Shown: positions 23,930 through 36,549, counted from the stretch's first letter. The stretch: DNA of 64,000 nt from Marthasterias glacialis (GCA_911728455.2 OU452224.1:4712001-4776000); one strand, 5' to 3'. Notes: generated by a model not told the origin, from the sequence alone. Program-made: numbers and translations.

Positions 23930-24870
23930 TTATAACTTTACTCTTGTAGGCCCTATGTACAAAGAACAGCAATGGCCCCAACCAGTAGCTGGAAAATTAG
24001 AACATATATATTCTCTCGTTTTATATTCTTTTTATTTTCATTGTACCCTATCCTTGAGTGACCCTTCATTTTGTTATGGGGGGAGGGCAATTTTTTTTCA
24101 AAGTATACACACACAAAAGATACTAACTTCAAAATGAATATATTGCAAACAAATGCAGTGATCTGATTTTTATGAAGAATCAGTTCAATATGAGGATTTT
24201 TTTCTTAAGAAAAAAACGGTGAACTCCAAACTTTTAAGCAAACTTCACTATGTTAATTGCAGCTGCTTATTAATTTTCAAGGTCTACAACACACATTACA
24301 CACAAGAACACACATGGTCCAATCCAGTAGCTGTGATTTTATGTGAAAAAATTAAAACATATACCTTCTCTATTTTCTTATTACTTTGCATGCAGCCCTC
24401 ACCTTTATGGCCCTTCTCTTTTATGAAGCATCATTTCATTATGAGGTTTTTTTTCTTTAGAAAAAACAGTGAACTCTAAACTGCTATGATGGATCATTTT
24501 TGAAATTGTTTTTGTATTAGTTTTAATCATACATTTTGTTTGTTTAATGGACAATTAGTTTAAAACCTTGCGAGGTATTTGTTCGCACTTTGCATTCAAA
24601 CACATGGGTGGTGCGCTTTCATTTGCATATTTGCATATTCAAATGAATGCGCTTAATTATGCCCACAAACTTTCTGTATTCTTCTTGAAGGTCCTTAGGA
24701 GACATCTGGTATGCCCAGAGAACGAGTGATATCCACTCAAAACACTGTGAATTACTACCTGGTGTTACACTACGCTTACTACTGAGGCAATTGTTCGCAT
24801 TTTTGCATTCGAATACATTTGTGTTACGCTTTTATTTGCGTATTTGCGTATTTGCGTATTCAAAAAAATA
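23930..24870. repeat. Two adjacent diverged tandem duplications
   Basis: A first pair repeats at about 342 bp: CCAGTAGCTG-GATTTTA, then an ATATGAGG-TTTTTTTCTT-AGAAAAAA block, then GTGAACTC-AAACT. Its copies lie near 23980-24230 and 24320-24480. A second pair repeats at about 212 bp, starting GAGG-A-TTGTTCGCA-TTTGCATTC near 24571 and 24783. The second pair carries ATTTGCAT octamers, two in the first copy near 24619-24634. Open frames within are not conserved between copies. Confidence 0.5.
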
Positions 24871-26084
24871 TTTGTGTGTTATCTTCTAATCTTTTTAAGC
24901 CATTGTAATTTATCTGCTCTTAGCTCTGGACTTCGCTTAGTTTATGTTAGTGCTAATCATACATGTAAAAGAAATTGTTATTTACCAATTCTTTTTCTAA
25001 TTTTGATATGTTAACATTCCTTTTGTAACCTTGTCTGGGCAATGTTTTAGGCACAAAAGCCCCTAAGTTTGTTGACTTTTACTGCAATCTAAGAAGGGAA
25101 GAAACAGTAATGGGAGGTCTTTGATTGCTTATTTGTGGATTTTTACAGCATATTGGTTTTGTTGATATGTTTCAACTTTTGAGGTGTTGTTTTGAAACTA
25201 ATCATTATTTTGTAATAATTGCTAATCCTGTACTTTTGTCTTATTTCAGTGCAAACAATTGTTAAGTCTTTAGTCAATCAGTGTATTGTTTTGTTATATC
25301 TGTTGAAATATGAGTAATAAATAATTGACAACTGAATCAATGACTGATTTGTTTTTATTTAATGTCAGACTTTTCTCTTCCCGACCCCTCAAATTAAAGT
25401 AAAACTAAAATTGGAAATTGACTATCAAGATATTTTAATTTATTCAGCACTGATCAGCCAAAATTAAGATTGATAGCAAGTTTGTGTAGGTGCTGTGAAA
25501 GACTGTTTACACCAACACTAGAGCCTGGATGCACTGTGCTGTACATCTGTATGGACAAGTATTGTGGTGCATAAGTGTAGTACATACATTGCATGGGTAG
25601 TATTTACGAGTGCTACAATCGTCAGCATGATCGCGTTGATCTAAATTAAAGGGCCCACTTTTACCAAGTTTACTTATTTTGAATTCCATAATGTGACCCT
25701 TACCTGTTTATGTTATCATTGCATGGTTCTTAAGATTCACCTATTAACGAAAACATGATGAAAATGACAAATCAAAGTTCCCGCTGATAAAAACTTAAAC
25801 GCCACGCTTTCTTTTTGGAATAGACTGGCTACCTCTACCATTTTCACATAGACAAATATCGTTTCTGTGCATTTTCTCCATTATGAATTTTGGATCCATA
25901 CTGTTTTAGCGTCCTTAATAGCGCCCTCTCTCGGTAGCTAATGTTCCATACATGATCTTCATAATAACTCCACTTAATAAGTTCACATTAATTTCCATTT
26001 TTTATCTTTACATTCAAACAGTAATTTGACATATTAATGAATTGATGCCCAAATGTTCAAATGAGAAAAGCATCTTCTTCCCCG

Positions 26085-26870
26085 TAACCACCTCCACAAA
26101 ACCTACCAATCCCACCTGTTACATCAGAAGTATATAAGCCCAGCACACTGGTATTTCCACAGGGCTATAAATTAAAGAAAACTTCAAACAAGCAACATTC
26201 CACCGCAAACCAGTTAAATATTATCTTCAGACATTAATTTGAATTAATTAGGATACATAACACGCAAATAGAAAAGAAAGTAACTTTGCCCTGTAACCCC
26301 CTCCACATAACTAATCAATTCCAATTGGCATTTTAAAATGAACATGAGTTTCCCCAGGGGCTATGAGATTTAGAAACTTAAAATAAACAACAGTCCACCA
26401 GTAACCGGCTTTATTTATATGTTCAATCACTAATTAATTTTAAGTTAATTGTGTTCAATGACACCCAACAATTTATGTTGAGACGGAAAGCATAATTGGC
26501 CCGTAACCCGGCCCCATCCACTAAACCGATTAATTCCACCTTGTACTTGTGTAGTCCCAAACGGCCAGTATTTCAAAAGTTGCTATGCGTTTTTGAAACT
26601 TCATTGGAAACAACATTCTATCCACCGCTTGTTTACCAGCTTAATCTTTATATCCAATCACTAATTTGAAATAACTAGGATAAAATTGCCACTCGAAATT
26701 TTTATTTAGAAGGAAAGTTCACTTTTCCCCGTAACACCCTCCACAAAACCCACAAATTCCTCATATTATGCTCCATCACAGTGTCGGTATTTCCACAGGG
26801 GCTACGAGGTTTTGAATGATTTATGTAAACAACATTCCACTGCTAACTGGCTATTCATTTTCTTTATGGT
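26085..26870. repeat. Internal array A, four units of about 210-230 bp
   Basis: Units start near 26085, 26291, 26500 and 26729 with CCCGTAAC-CCCTCCACAAAAC, then AATTCC, GGTATTTCCACAGGGGCTA, AACAACATTCCACCG and a CACTAATTTGAATTAATTAGG-like block. Identity between units is low, so the array is old. One diverged unit appears in the short relative near 58130-58250. Confidence 0.6.
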
Positions 26871-27074
26871 GCAACATTCCATGTTAATAATTCATTTTAT
26901 GTCAATGTTACTACTATGACCGAGATTTACCGGTAATCGATGAAGCCCACTTATGATTCTCACTCACTCACGTTTTTAAATATCTTTTTTCTCATCACGT
27001 GATTAATTAAAAAACCCTAGTGATCCCTGAAAAATAAACATTAATCAAAAAGATTTTAAATGGGAGTAGGTTCA

Positions 27075-27850
27075 CCCGCAGAGTTTTCTGCCGAACCGTC
27101 TTCGCAGCAAACTAAAACAAAACCCCCAAACCCCGAACCACAGAGTGTGTCTTACACTCAACACTCTCCACCATGCAGCTGTAACCGTACAGTTTTAGAA
27201 TCATTCGTCTAATAGACACCCTGGCAAAAAACAACTAAAAAAAAAAAAAAAAAAAAAAAAAACACATGCAGGAACACACCCGAAACCATGCTCTTTCTAT
27301 CATAATTGTATCCATATCACTGCAGAGTTTTATTTTACAGCCAAAATAACAGTAAATAAGTCAAAAATCAGAACAAACGGCAGATACACCGAATCCCAGA
27401 ATGCCCCTCTTTTACTATACTCTTCGCCCACGTCTTGCTAATAAGTGTCGCGGCTTAAAAGTTTCATTCTACCAGCCATCTTAAAAATCAACATTTAAAA
27501 TCAAAACACAAAAAGCACACACCCCGAATCAATGAATATTTCTGACATTACTCTCTCCTCCAAGATAAACGCATTTAACTGTAAAGTTTTATTACCAGCC
27601 GTCTTCTTTTAAAAAGCAAACAAAAACATATGGACACAGACAAGCACAGGAGTCGCCCCAAGAATATTATTCCGTGTCTTTCTTTCTACATGAATAATGT
27701 GTATATCCGCATACAAGTAGTTTAATTCCCAAACGTCTTGGAAACAAATACTGAACATCAAAACCTTCTTGATCAATTAATCAAAGAACATGTAATCACA
27801 ATTCCACCCACAATCTTTTCTCTTATTCCTTAAACCCAAGATATAAGACT
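27075..27850. repeat. Internal array B, about six units of 130 bp
   Basis: Units start near 27078, 27188, 27322, 27452, 27580 and 27709. Each has GCAGAGTTTTATTACCAGC, a GTCTTC-like block, an A-rich run with AAACACA-GCACACACCCCGAA, and a pyrimidine-rich CTTTCTTTCTAC-like block before ATAATGTGTATATCC. The units are strongly diverged. Confidence 0.5.
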
Positions 27851-28624
27851 TTGCAGACGCCCCCATCGTCGATATCTCTTCTCGGTTCATTGATATTGTG
27901 CTTCTCCTTAAAAATTGTAATGTTTCCCTTCCAGCCTCGATTTGGTTTTAATGCACCTTACGTTGATGTTGTAGTGTGGTAAACAACAAATTACAAAAGC
28001 ACAATGGTAGGCCTATCCTATCCAAAAACTTAACACAACACCTCTTCATTCAGTGAAGTACACTTTATTTGATTAATGTGGTTGCGCTGAGGGTTAAAAG
28101 AACGAAAAACAGATTTATTTTATCAATCAACATTTAGGAAGAATAAGGATCGTCGAAAAGATTGATTACGTATTAGTTACAGAAAACCATCAAATCGAGG
28201 CTAAATATAAAATAGTCTGCCCCTTTGTTATTTATTTTGATCTTTATCATTATATGACTAGGGATCAAAACCGAATTGGCCAAAGTGTGTTTTAAACATC
28301 TTTAATGATTGTGATTAATAATCGATGCCAATATAGAAACATTATGCAACGTTAGTGTGCCTCAGATGAATCTTTTTAAGTATTTGTTTCACCGCCACGA
28401 CTCGCACAAATACAACCAAAGACAAAGTGAGTTCCAAAACTTTATATGAATCTATGCTACTGCAAATGTTCCTATGGTCAGCTTTTAATACCATACACTC
28501 AAAAGGGCAACAAATTATCCCTTTTTGGAAACATCGTAGACTTAAAAATGATACAGCAATTTATTTCTAGACTTGGCTCCTAGTCTATTATCGCGTTATT
28601 CCTTTATCTGTCGTTATTAAATAT

Positions 28625-28639
28625 AGCGCCCTCTTGTGG
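28625..28639 (-). promoter_or_regulatory. CTCF-like binding motif
   Basis: The minus strand reads CCACAAGAGGGCGCT, matching the vertebrate CTCF core CCASYAGRKGGCRSY at 14 of 15 positions. CTCF and its central zinc fingers are conserved widely in bilaterians, so the motif is meaningful in principle. Weaker relatives (AGCGCCCTC) sit at 25932, 28704, 33211 and 57962, partly inside the composite repeats. Binding is not shown. Confidence 0.4.
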
Positions 28640-28839
28640 GCTAAATTTAGTGTTTTTAAGAAGAAGGCTGGCGGAAAAGGCGTTTTGCGGGGTGCCTAAA
28701 ATAGCGCCCTCGTGTTAATTTTGCCCGTATGTTTTTGACGCCTAAACCGATCACTGATTTCCAGGTGGTTTCTGACTTTTCCAGAAATAAATACAGAATA
28801 ATGTTGGTAAAAAATTAATTGGAACCGGTGGTTTGATGT

Positions 28840-31110
28840 TGCCATGACAACCATTTGTTTGACCTTGGGTCACACGATTTTAAATTTTTGTGATTTTTTT
28901 TATTCATTTCCACATCTTTTGAAAAGTGAGTGATGCTTTTGAAAATTCAAAGTTATCGCCATTTTTTGGCGGTCATGTTAGATTTGGTGCCGTCGGTTCG
29001 TTTTTTTTTTTATGGGGGGGGGGGTGAATTAATTATATAAAGTTTTTTTCACAATATTATATTTTCAACATGCTATTTCCTTACTTATCAGGCCGAGCAA
29101 AAATTTCGATTTGTCAACCAAGCCTTACCAATGCCCCTACCTGAGCCCCGGGCGGCGCCTATTCGTAGTTTTACTTTCAAGTAGGAGAAAAGAGAAAGAT
29201 TTGTCCCTTCCAAATGGGATTAATTAATGGATTTAGCACTCTTGTTTTCGGAAGATTATCCATTTAATTATCAAATGGACACTTTTCCTTTTGCACTTTT
29301 TGAATTTTGAATTTGCGCAAATTTAATTTATGCTTATAAAATGTAGGATACAATACTTATTGAAGCACACCTGATAATATTGTCACATTCTAGTAACTGC
29401 ATGACCCCCAAACATTAAAAAAAAATTGTGGGTTTATAACATGATATTCAGTTTGGTGTATCAATTTTTGCCTATTTTTTTTAGTGCAGTGTGTCCCGTA
29501 GTCATATTTTCCCTTCATTGTATATGAACAATATTACTTTACTAAGCTGCAATCTCCAATCGTGATTGTACTTTATGTATTAGCGATTATTTCCCCTTGC
29601 AACTTCCCTTTGGTTGCATTTAATTTACAAATGGTATAAACTTACATGATTGTTGGCGCTTGTAGACAGCCTTAGGTAGTTGATGAGGACACCACATCAT
29701 TGGTTTCTCGGCGTCTGTTGATGGATCACACGAGTAGCCGCAGCATGAAAATTATAAATGCACGACTCGAACCATAGACAATAGTTCTTATACTAGATCC
29801 CACCCTTGTCACAATATACCTTCCTCCTATACATAAGAACCACACCCAATGCTCTATGCCCTTCTTACACCCTACTGGCTCATGTCCTTAGTCCCCATGC
29901 CAACCCCCTTCTCCCCAGTTTGCCCTGCAGTCTAATTTATTATAGAGGGTAGCGCTTGAATTTAAAGTACAGTATCATTTATCTATTTTAATCTACTTAT
30001 TCTATTTCTTTAATCTTTAACACATTACAATTAATAAAACTGACCTGGTTGTTCAAAAATAACTGCTTCTCTGGGTTTGTTTGGTACTGATAACAAACTT
30101 ACACAACTTATAAGCTGTTGGATTTTGTTTCAAATGCTGCTTTTGCAAGATAAGTACCTTCCCTTTGTTTTATTGTTTTTTAAATGACCAGACATTTATC
30201 AAAATTTAGCCATGTTCACATTGGTACACTTCAGTCGATACATTGTATTTTCAAAACAGCACTTTATTCAAAGTGCCTGACTGCACAAACTGTGCATAAA
30301 ACTTTCCTTTCTGTCTCAGTTACGTCACATACCTTTGAAAATACAAGATGGCTGTTGTGATAATGGTCTGTGCTTCAAAACATATAGAAAGCATTATGTT
30401 CTTATCTGCAGCAAAAAAGACACAGACACAATTTCTTTTCTTTCGTTACGATAAAGGAAAAGGACACAAGGACAAAAGTTTAATTTCTTTTACCTCAATA
30501 CAAATAAAAGACACTTGGACACATTTTTTATTTCACAAAAATAAACAACGGCACAAAAATACAAAACATCAGATTTAGTGATTTCATGTTATCCTTCATA
30601 AAACTATGTTTGTAAAATTTGGCTTGACCCTAAACATTGCAGTCGATGCTGCAAAGATACAACCAAATAACTACTTGAGTTATTTCATTCTTTATTTTCT
30701 GAAAAAAGGCTTGAGTTTTACTATTACTTTGTGGTGCATACCTATCAATTTTTTTCTTCTTTCCTTCTTTTTATGATGCAGACGACTTCATAGCACAAAG
30801 AGACTTTTCGTTTGAAGCATACTCGATGAATGTGCCATGAAATGAAACAATCAATCAAGTAGACCGACCATATTAAATGAAAGAACTCTTTAATAAGATA
30901 TCATGTTCATGTAACATTCTAGATAACTATTCAAATGAGCTTTTTGAAATATAATTTCATAGCCAAAGTTTCACATTTCTTGTTTTGTTTATACATTTTT
31001 AAATAAGGAAATCAGTAACGATTTCATCAAGAAAAACATTTCAAAGTCAATAATTGTAAATGGAAATAGTGTTTCCAATTTTTAACAAGATTTTATGGGC
31101 CGATCCAAGC
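28840..31110. other. AT-rich stretch, no gene recognised
   Basis: A minus-strand donor-like TCAT|GTAAGTT at about 29643 is preceded by about 110 bp of GC-richer sequence with stops in every frame; it could be an untranslated first exon but nothing supports this. A short GC-rich island lies at 29140-29160 and a poly-G tract near 29013-29022. The open frame at 30348-30578 has no recognisable features. Confidence 0.35.
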
Positions 31111-31114
31111 CCAC

Positions 31115-31260
31115 AAAGGGCCCCAGAAGATGTTTGATTCTAAGTGCTCTTTGGTGCATTCTGAAACAATTCCTGGCCAATTTTCCCTTGATTTTGACCA
31201 AAACATTTGAAGGAGTAAAATATGAATTCCATTTGATTGGCTTACTCTTACCCTTTGCAT
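31115..31260. repeat. Dispersed repeat, copy 1
   Basis: The stretch with GATGTTTGATTCTAAGTGCTC, then TTTGGTGCATTCTGA, CAATTCCTGGCCA and GAATTCCATTTGATTGGCTT is repeated in diverged form at 35555-35660. Copy 1 has about 30 extra bases before GAATTCC. The overlapping 96-codon plus-strand frame is interrupted in copy 2, so it is not a conserved protein. Confidence 0.55.
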
Positions 31261-31888
31261 CTGACTTTGTTCTCCCTCTCCCCTCTGTGTCGTTTTCTTT
31301 CAATTTGTATAATTTTTGTATAATGATTTTAGGGGGAGGCTACAGCGCCCTTAGCACCCCCTGTTTGATCCACCAAGGAGTTTGAGAGTTGAAATGAATG
31401 GTCTTTGTTTGCACTATGACCTCTTCTGACTGTAGACCTTTTTTTGACACCTTATTTGTAAAGTTCCTTGTGTGCAATAGCAATAACCAATATCAAATCT
31501 CTTCCTACCAAATTGGCATCTGACCATTACTGCACTCACAGCCTCTGGTGTGTTACACCAAGTTGAATGAGGGACAGAGCTGTCTGAGTAAACCAATATC
31601 TTGAATGTTGCCTCCTTGGTGAGCTGAGACACTCAGTTCTCATGTTGTTCTGTGTAGTTAGCTCTTCAGTCACTTCTAACCACCAGACTGTAGGGTAAAA
31701 ATGAAACAAACTCAAATAAAAAATGCAACTTTTTTATATTCTTAAAAGACAGGGTACAGGAGAGGGCCAGAAATTAGTTTTGAAAAGGTGCTAGTCCAAG
31801 AAATGGGTTGACACTATGGATGTAAACTGTGTTTCATCTCTTCTATAATTTCACTTATTTACATTCATTAAATTCAGGTTGGTCATTC

Positions 31889-32160
31889 AGGTTGGCTCAG
31901 TGGTTTCTTTCCCTGCCTTTCACCTCTGTGGACCCCGGTTTGAATCCCGGACTGGAGCCTTGCATGTGGACTGGGTTTTCAGTCCCTACCTGATTGCGTG
32001 GGTTTATCCCTATTTGGGGGTTTTCCTCCCACATCTAAAACTAATATTTCTTCATCATCTTCTCTACACAGGTATCTTCAGGCCTACGGGTCACAGTGCA
32101 AGTCACTTTTGGGGGTCCCTTGGTTTCATTGCCAGAAATATATCAATAAAAAGAAATACA
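31889..32160 (+). mobile_element. tRNA-derived SINE with TTTCATT-CCAGAAAT tail
   Basis: The head has an A-box-like GTTGGCTCAGTGGTT and a B-box GGTTTGAATCC (31937-31947). The body contains GTTTTCAGTCCCTACCTGA and GGGGGTTTTCCTCCCACAT. The 3' end (CACTTTTGGGGG, CCTTGGTTTCATT, CCAGAAAT, then an A/T-rich tail) is shared with the otherwise different SINE at 48447-48808. The frames that overlap it are not genes. Confidence 0.65.
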
Positions 32161-32420
32161 ATAACGAGAAGAATATTAACTTGTCTGGTGTTGGAAGATT
32201 TCTGTGAGATCACCTGTTGAAGGATGTTGAAGAATCAGCAGAAGAACAAGGCCAGTTTGTAAACTCTCCACAGCTGATCAGTCTCATCTGTATATCAAAT
32301 ACTGAGCAGAGGAAAACAATGTTATTTTCCAATGTTAAAAATTAAGACTGGTTATAGGAGGATGCCATGAATTGGTTTAGGAAAGGTTGTTAGTCCAATT
32401 AATGGAAAGCTCCAAAATAC

Positions 32421-32562
32421 CTGGGCCCCATTTCATACAGCTGCTAAACCATGACAAGTAGCTCCACACAAAACAATTTTGCTTACCAGATAGAGGGAAT
32501 CAGCTTATTTCTGCTTAGCAGAAAGAAACAAATGCTTAAGCAGCTCTATTTTGAGCCCTGGG
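32421..32562. mobile_element. Short MITE, CTGGGCCC-type ends (142 bp)
   Basis: The left end CTGGGCCCCATTTCATACAG, followed by CTGCTAA, mirrors the right end TTAAGCAGCTCTATTTTGAG, followed by CCCTGG. It is a small, apparently internally reduced relative of 23166-23611. Confidence 0.65.
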
Positions 32563-33659
32563 GGAACTTTGCATTAACCATCTTAAAAGGACAAGATAAT
32601 TAAAAATGAATTCCAATGTAGACAATTATCAGTAAGGTCACTTGTTCTTAAAGACGCCCTCTCGTCAGCGTGCGACAAGCAAATTCGTGCCACGAAAGAT
32701 CACCTTTGACCTGTGTACTCATTGTACATAAACTAAGTACGGGGAAATAATTGTTTTGTGCCACAGAAATAGTCATCGGGTAATGGAGACGAGCGGGCGA
32801 CCTTAAAACAATCTGATTTAAACCATTGTAACTTGAAGGGCCAGTGAAATACAATTTTGTTAATGCAATTTTTGGAAATGCAACTTCTTGTCCCATTTAA
32901 CCTCATTTTGAATTTTCATTTTGCTGTTTTCAAGGGTATGTTGGTGCCCTTTGGTTCTTTTCCTGATACAAATTTCCAGGCAGAAACCTTGTGTTGCACT
33001 TTACTACAAATCCCAAAGCCCTAACGGCTTATGCACAAAAAGATGTTAGAACTTAGGACAATTCGCAGTTAAAAAAACATTTTCATTTGTGATCAGTTGT
33101 TTTCAGTTCATGGCAGTATTGCCAATGAGTAAACTCTTCTCACAAATGCTTTCAATTAGCACATTTTGGGGTCACAAATTGCTCCATGAAATGACATCAT
33201 GGGAAAAGCGCCCTCATTTGTCCAGAAAATCAAGTACATTTATCAACTATTTTTAAAGAAGTGCACTTTTTAATCAAATGAGCCAAATAGAGATGTCACT
33301 TAGTCTCATACCCAAAAGGTGATTAGAAAAAAGCCCCAAATATGTTCCTGAGAAATATTCACTTCAGATGCCCTTTAATTGGTGTGCGTTTTCTTTTGTT
33401 AAAGGAGTTTTAAAGTTTGTAAAGAAAGAGGAAAAGGTTGACTGATAAAGTTGTGAGGCAAGTTCCGTAAATGTGAGGCAAGAAAAGTGGGTTTACATCC
33501 TGTTCCTGCCTTGGCTAAATCTATTTAGTTCAGAGGTTTTACTCAAACTAAATCTACCTGACCGCTCTACACTTTGATCCACACTTTAAAAACTCCCAGG
33601 CTGGATTGACATGGATTCAGGGTGCCAAAGGCCTGGTTTAAAAAATGGGATTTCCACTC

Positions 33660-34230
33660 AGAAGCTGCGTCAGTTTGACACAGTTTTGGGTCAATTTGAC
33701 ACAGTTTGAGATTGGATGACACAGTTTGGGGTCGGTTTGACAGCTTGGGGTCAGTTTGACACAGTTTGGGGTTTGACACAGTTTTGGGTCAGTTTGATAG
33801 TTTGGGGGCAGTTTGGGGTCAATTTGACGCAGTTCGGGTCAGTTTGACACAGTTGTGGGTCAATTTGACACAGTTTGAGATTGGATGACACAGTTTAGGG
33901 TCAGTTTTACACTTTTGGGTCAGCTTGACACCATTTTGGGTCAGTTCGACACAGTTTGGGGGCAGTTTGAGGGCAGTTTGACACAATTTGAGGGCAGTTT
34001 GACACAGCTTGATGCCAGTTTGATACTGTTCGGGGTCAGTTTGACACATTTTGACACCGGTTTGGGTCAATTGGACACAGTCCAAACCGGTGTAAAAATG
34101 TGTCAAACTGACCCCGAACTGTATCAAACTGGCATCAAGCTATGTCAAACTGCCCTCAAACTGTGTCAAACTGAGTTAGTTTGGGGTCAGTTTGACAGAT
34201 TCTTTATCAGTTTGAGACATATTCCGGGTC
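33660..34230. repeat. Minisatellite, CAGTTTGACACAGTTTGGGGT unit
   Basis: About 25 degenerate units of 15-24 bp are built on GGTCAGTTTGACACAGTTT. The second half contains a large palindrome: 33974-34066 is nearly complementary to 34082-34174, with the centre near 34074. So part of the array was copied in inverted orientation. Both strands give repetitive open frames (Gln/Thr/Asp-rich or Lys/Leu/Cys-rich) of up to 142 codons, which are by-products. Confidence 0.85.
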
Positions 34231-34239
34231 ATATTGACC

Positions 34240-35550
34240 CAGAAATGGGTCAGGCCCCAACGGGATTCAGAATCTGGGTCAATTCTGACTCAAACGTTTT
34301 TAGAGTGAGATAAAGTAATGAATAGTTCACTTGTTTGATAACTAACTGTATGATATACCAATCTCACATCTTAACTTCTGAACCCAAACCACCCAAAACC
34401 TATCAAACTCCAATGGCAAGGTTTGTTTGAATCTCTTAACAGACTGAGGACTGTACAAGTAAACTGACTATGCTTATACATTGAATCAGGCATACCACCC
34501 TAATCAGAGTCCAACAGTTTGGGTTTTGAGTTACTATATAATGGTCAAGCCCATAGGAAGCTTAAAATCATTGGTCAGGCCCATCTCAGAAGCAGATACA
34601 GGATTTATCACCAAATTCCTCCCACAGTAAATGCGTTCCTCTATCGTAAATGTATCTCAAACTAAAACCCACTGCATGGATACACAAGCCTAAAACCTTT
34701 AAGACTAAGATACTCGCAAACCCAAACAACTTTTCAAAAAATAGTTTGCAATTAGTCATTCAGTGTTCTCCAACCTTGAAAACAGATGCATCACAAATAG
34801 TTTGTACATGCCGAGTCTCAACTTGGTCGTCTGTACTCTACTTTATTAAGTCGCTTCTCAATTATGTACAGCGCGCGTCATGTAACTTTTTCACAATGAC
34901 ACACAACCAATTTAGCGCATGGGGGCAGATCCAGTGTGTGTCTCGTCAGTGCAAGTTTACGAGTGCCATCCACACAATGCATGCACAATCCCGGTATAGT
35001 ACCTGTACTTATACTTTGGGTAAAGGGTGTATTAGTTTTATGGAAATAATAAAAAAAACCTTCCACCATCTTCCACAGGACCTGAAGTACCAGGTACTCA
35101 TGTGGCAAAGGTGGACTGATGCCCGTGAAGGAAGTGACAGCCGTATATACTCAGCGCATCGGCAGCAGTGCTTGCACTGCACTGGCATACATGTTTTTAA
35201 CACGCCAGAGTCACAAAGTAACATGAACTTTATATTTTGTAACATCGGGTAGAGTCTTTTCAAATATGACCATCAAACTCCCATGGAATATAGGATTAAT
35301 AATGCCGTTAACAGAATCTAAAGTGGCCGTTGTTTGAAAATGTCCAATAACTTCACCAACCGTGGTGGAAAGTTTGACCCCCATACGGTTGCGCCCAACA
35401 CTACTGTGCGCAAGTGTGTGGTCAAGGTGCACCGCGCTTACGTGGAATGAGACCCCACTATATGTAATGGGATCATGCTGAGAGGGGTGGGGGTGGGGTG
35501 GGGTAGCAACGCAAGCGTGAAGTCCCTACAACATGGAATTCATTGCCCAC
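34240..35550. other. No gene recognised
   Basis: A 200-codon plus-strand frame (34650-35252) overlaps two minus-strand frames in the same stretch. None has a motif, signal sequence or splice support that I can see. The stretch 34860-35250 is less AT-rich than its surroundings. A decayed gene or element is possible, but I make no call. Confidence 0.3.
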
Positions 35551-35554
35551 TTAA

Positions 35555-35660
35555 GAGCCACAGAAAATGTTTGAATTGAGATGCTCTTTGGTGCAATCTG
35601 AGGCAATTTCTGGCCACTCTTTCCCCTAATGAGAATTCCATTTGATTAGTTTACTCTTGT
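35555..35660. repeat. Dispersed repeat, copy 2
   Basis: Diverged copy of 31115-31260, sharing GATGCTCTTTGGTGCAATCT, CAATTTCTGGCCA and GAATTCCATTTGATTAG. It lacks the roughly 30-base segment before GAATTCC found in copy 1. Confidence 0.55.
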
Positions 35661-36174
35661 GGTCTCATAAAGCACATCATGTAATCACATTTCCATTTCC
35701 ATAATGAGGGTATGCTTAGTGTAAATTTACTTCAGGACTGGATTGCTTGCTCAGTGGCACTATTTAACATCTTATAGCAAAGGCCACTTCATTCACTTTT
35801 AACTTGAGGGAATTTGTGCACCCAAGCTTATGTCAGAGATTGAACTGGCTAAAAACATTTTTAAATGTATGATTATGAATTTAGGTAAAGTGACAGCATC
35901 AATGCTGCACACAGTGTGAACCCAGAATACTTGTATTGCTTTCTCATTAAATTGTTTTCAATTGCTTGAAGTCAAGGGAAAGAGAGAGAAAAAAACAAAT
36001 ATTGGTACGACCATTGCCGTACTGCTTCCTAAGGGCCTGATAATTGGGTTGGATTGTTTTGAGAAGGATCCTAGTAACTAACCCTATCTAAGAGGTTCAT
36101 GTCATTGCCATATGTCTTATCTGTCCTGGCTAGCCTACTCATAGTAAGACACTGCTCACCATCAGCCTAGGTCT

Positions 36175-36445
36175 TGATTAAGATGAAAAGCAGAAAGAGA
36201 AAGATTTAGAGAGAAATAAAGAGAAAGATGAAGAACTTGAATAAGATGAGAAGGGGAGAAAGACAAATATCCTGAATAAGATGCACTCAATGGAGACAAG
36301 TGTCTTGAAGAAGCTGAAGAGCAGGAAGACAAAAGCATATTTGATAAGATCAAGTGGGGAAACAAGGTCTTGAATATTATGAGATGAAGAGAGGGAAGAT
36401 AAACATTGTGAATAAGATGTAGAAGCAGAAGACAATGAACCCACA
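36175..36445. repeat. Purine-rich degenerate tandem array
   Basis: The plus strand is overwhelmingly A+G, with repeated units of about 60 bp built on GAATAAGATGAAAAGCAGAAGA and CTTGAA. Long polypurine tracts can adopt unusual helical structures, but nothing here demonstrates that. The Ser/Leu-rich frames on the minus strand are repeat translations. Confidence 0.6.
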
Positions 36446-36549
36446 GTGTCTTCCCAGTGTCCAAGCTTGGATTACACAGAGTTGAAAAGCAAAAGAAGTC
36501 CCCACTTTCAAAGCCTTTGTTAATTTGAATTCTTAAAGAAGAGACAATT

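Larger units (their letters stand above)
25765..28245. repeat. Large composite repeat with two internal tandem arrays
   Basis: The left part (25765-25945) and right part (27850-28245) resemble 57805-57985 and 58500-58840. Shared landmarks include AATGACAA-TC-AAAGTT-CCGCTG, AGCGCCCTCTCTCG, GACGCC-CCA-CGTC, and CAAATCGAGGCT followed by AAATAGTCTG. Between them lie two degenerate arrays: about four units of 210-230 bp (26085-26870) and about six units of about 130 bp (27075-27850). A run of 24-25 A near 27238-27262 sits in one unit. No protein is encoded. It looks like a large non-autonomous element whose interior grew by tandem expansion. Confidence 0.5.

Noticed and set aside
29643-29755. Untranslated first exon on the minus strand
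   Set aside because: A good GTAAGT donor exists, but there is no promoter, no open frame and no linked acceptor that I can identify.
33885-34313. 142-codon frame rich in QFDT and GSLTQ repeats
   Set aside because: It is a translation of the CAGTTTGACAC minisatellite and reverses character at the palindrome centre.
34650-35252. 200-codon plus-strand open frame
   Set aside because: No domain or plausible start or splice context, and the composition looks random; overlapping opposite-strand frames occur in the same stretch.
36162-36464. Ser/Leu-rich minus-strand frames
   Set aside because: Low-complexity translation of a purine-rich tandem array.
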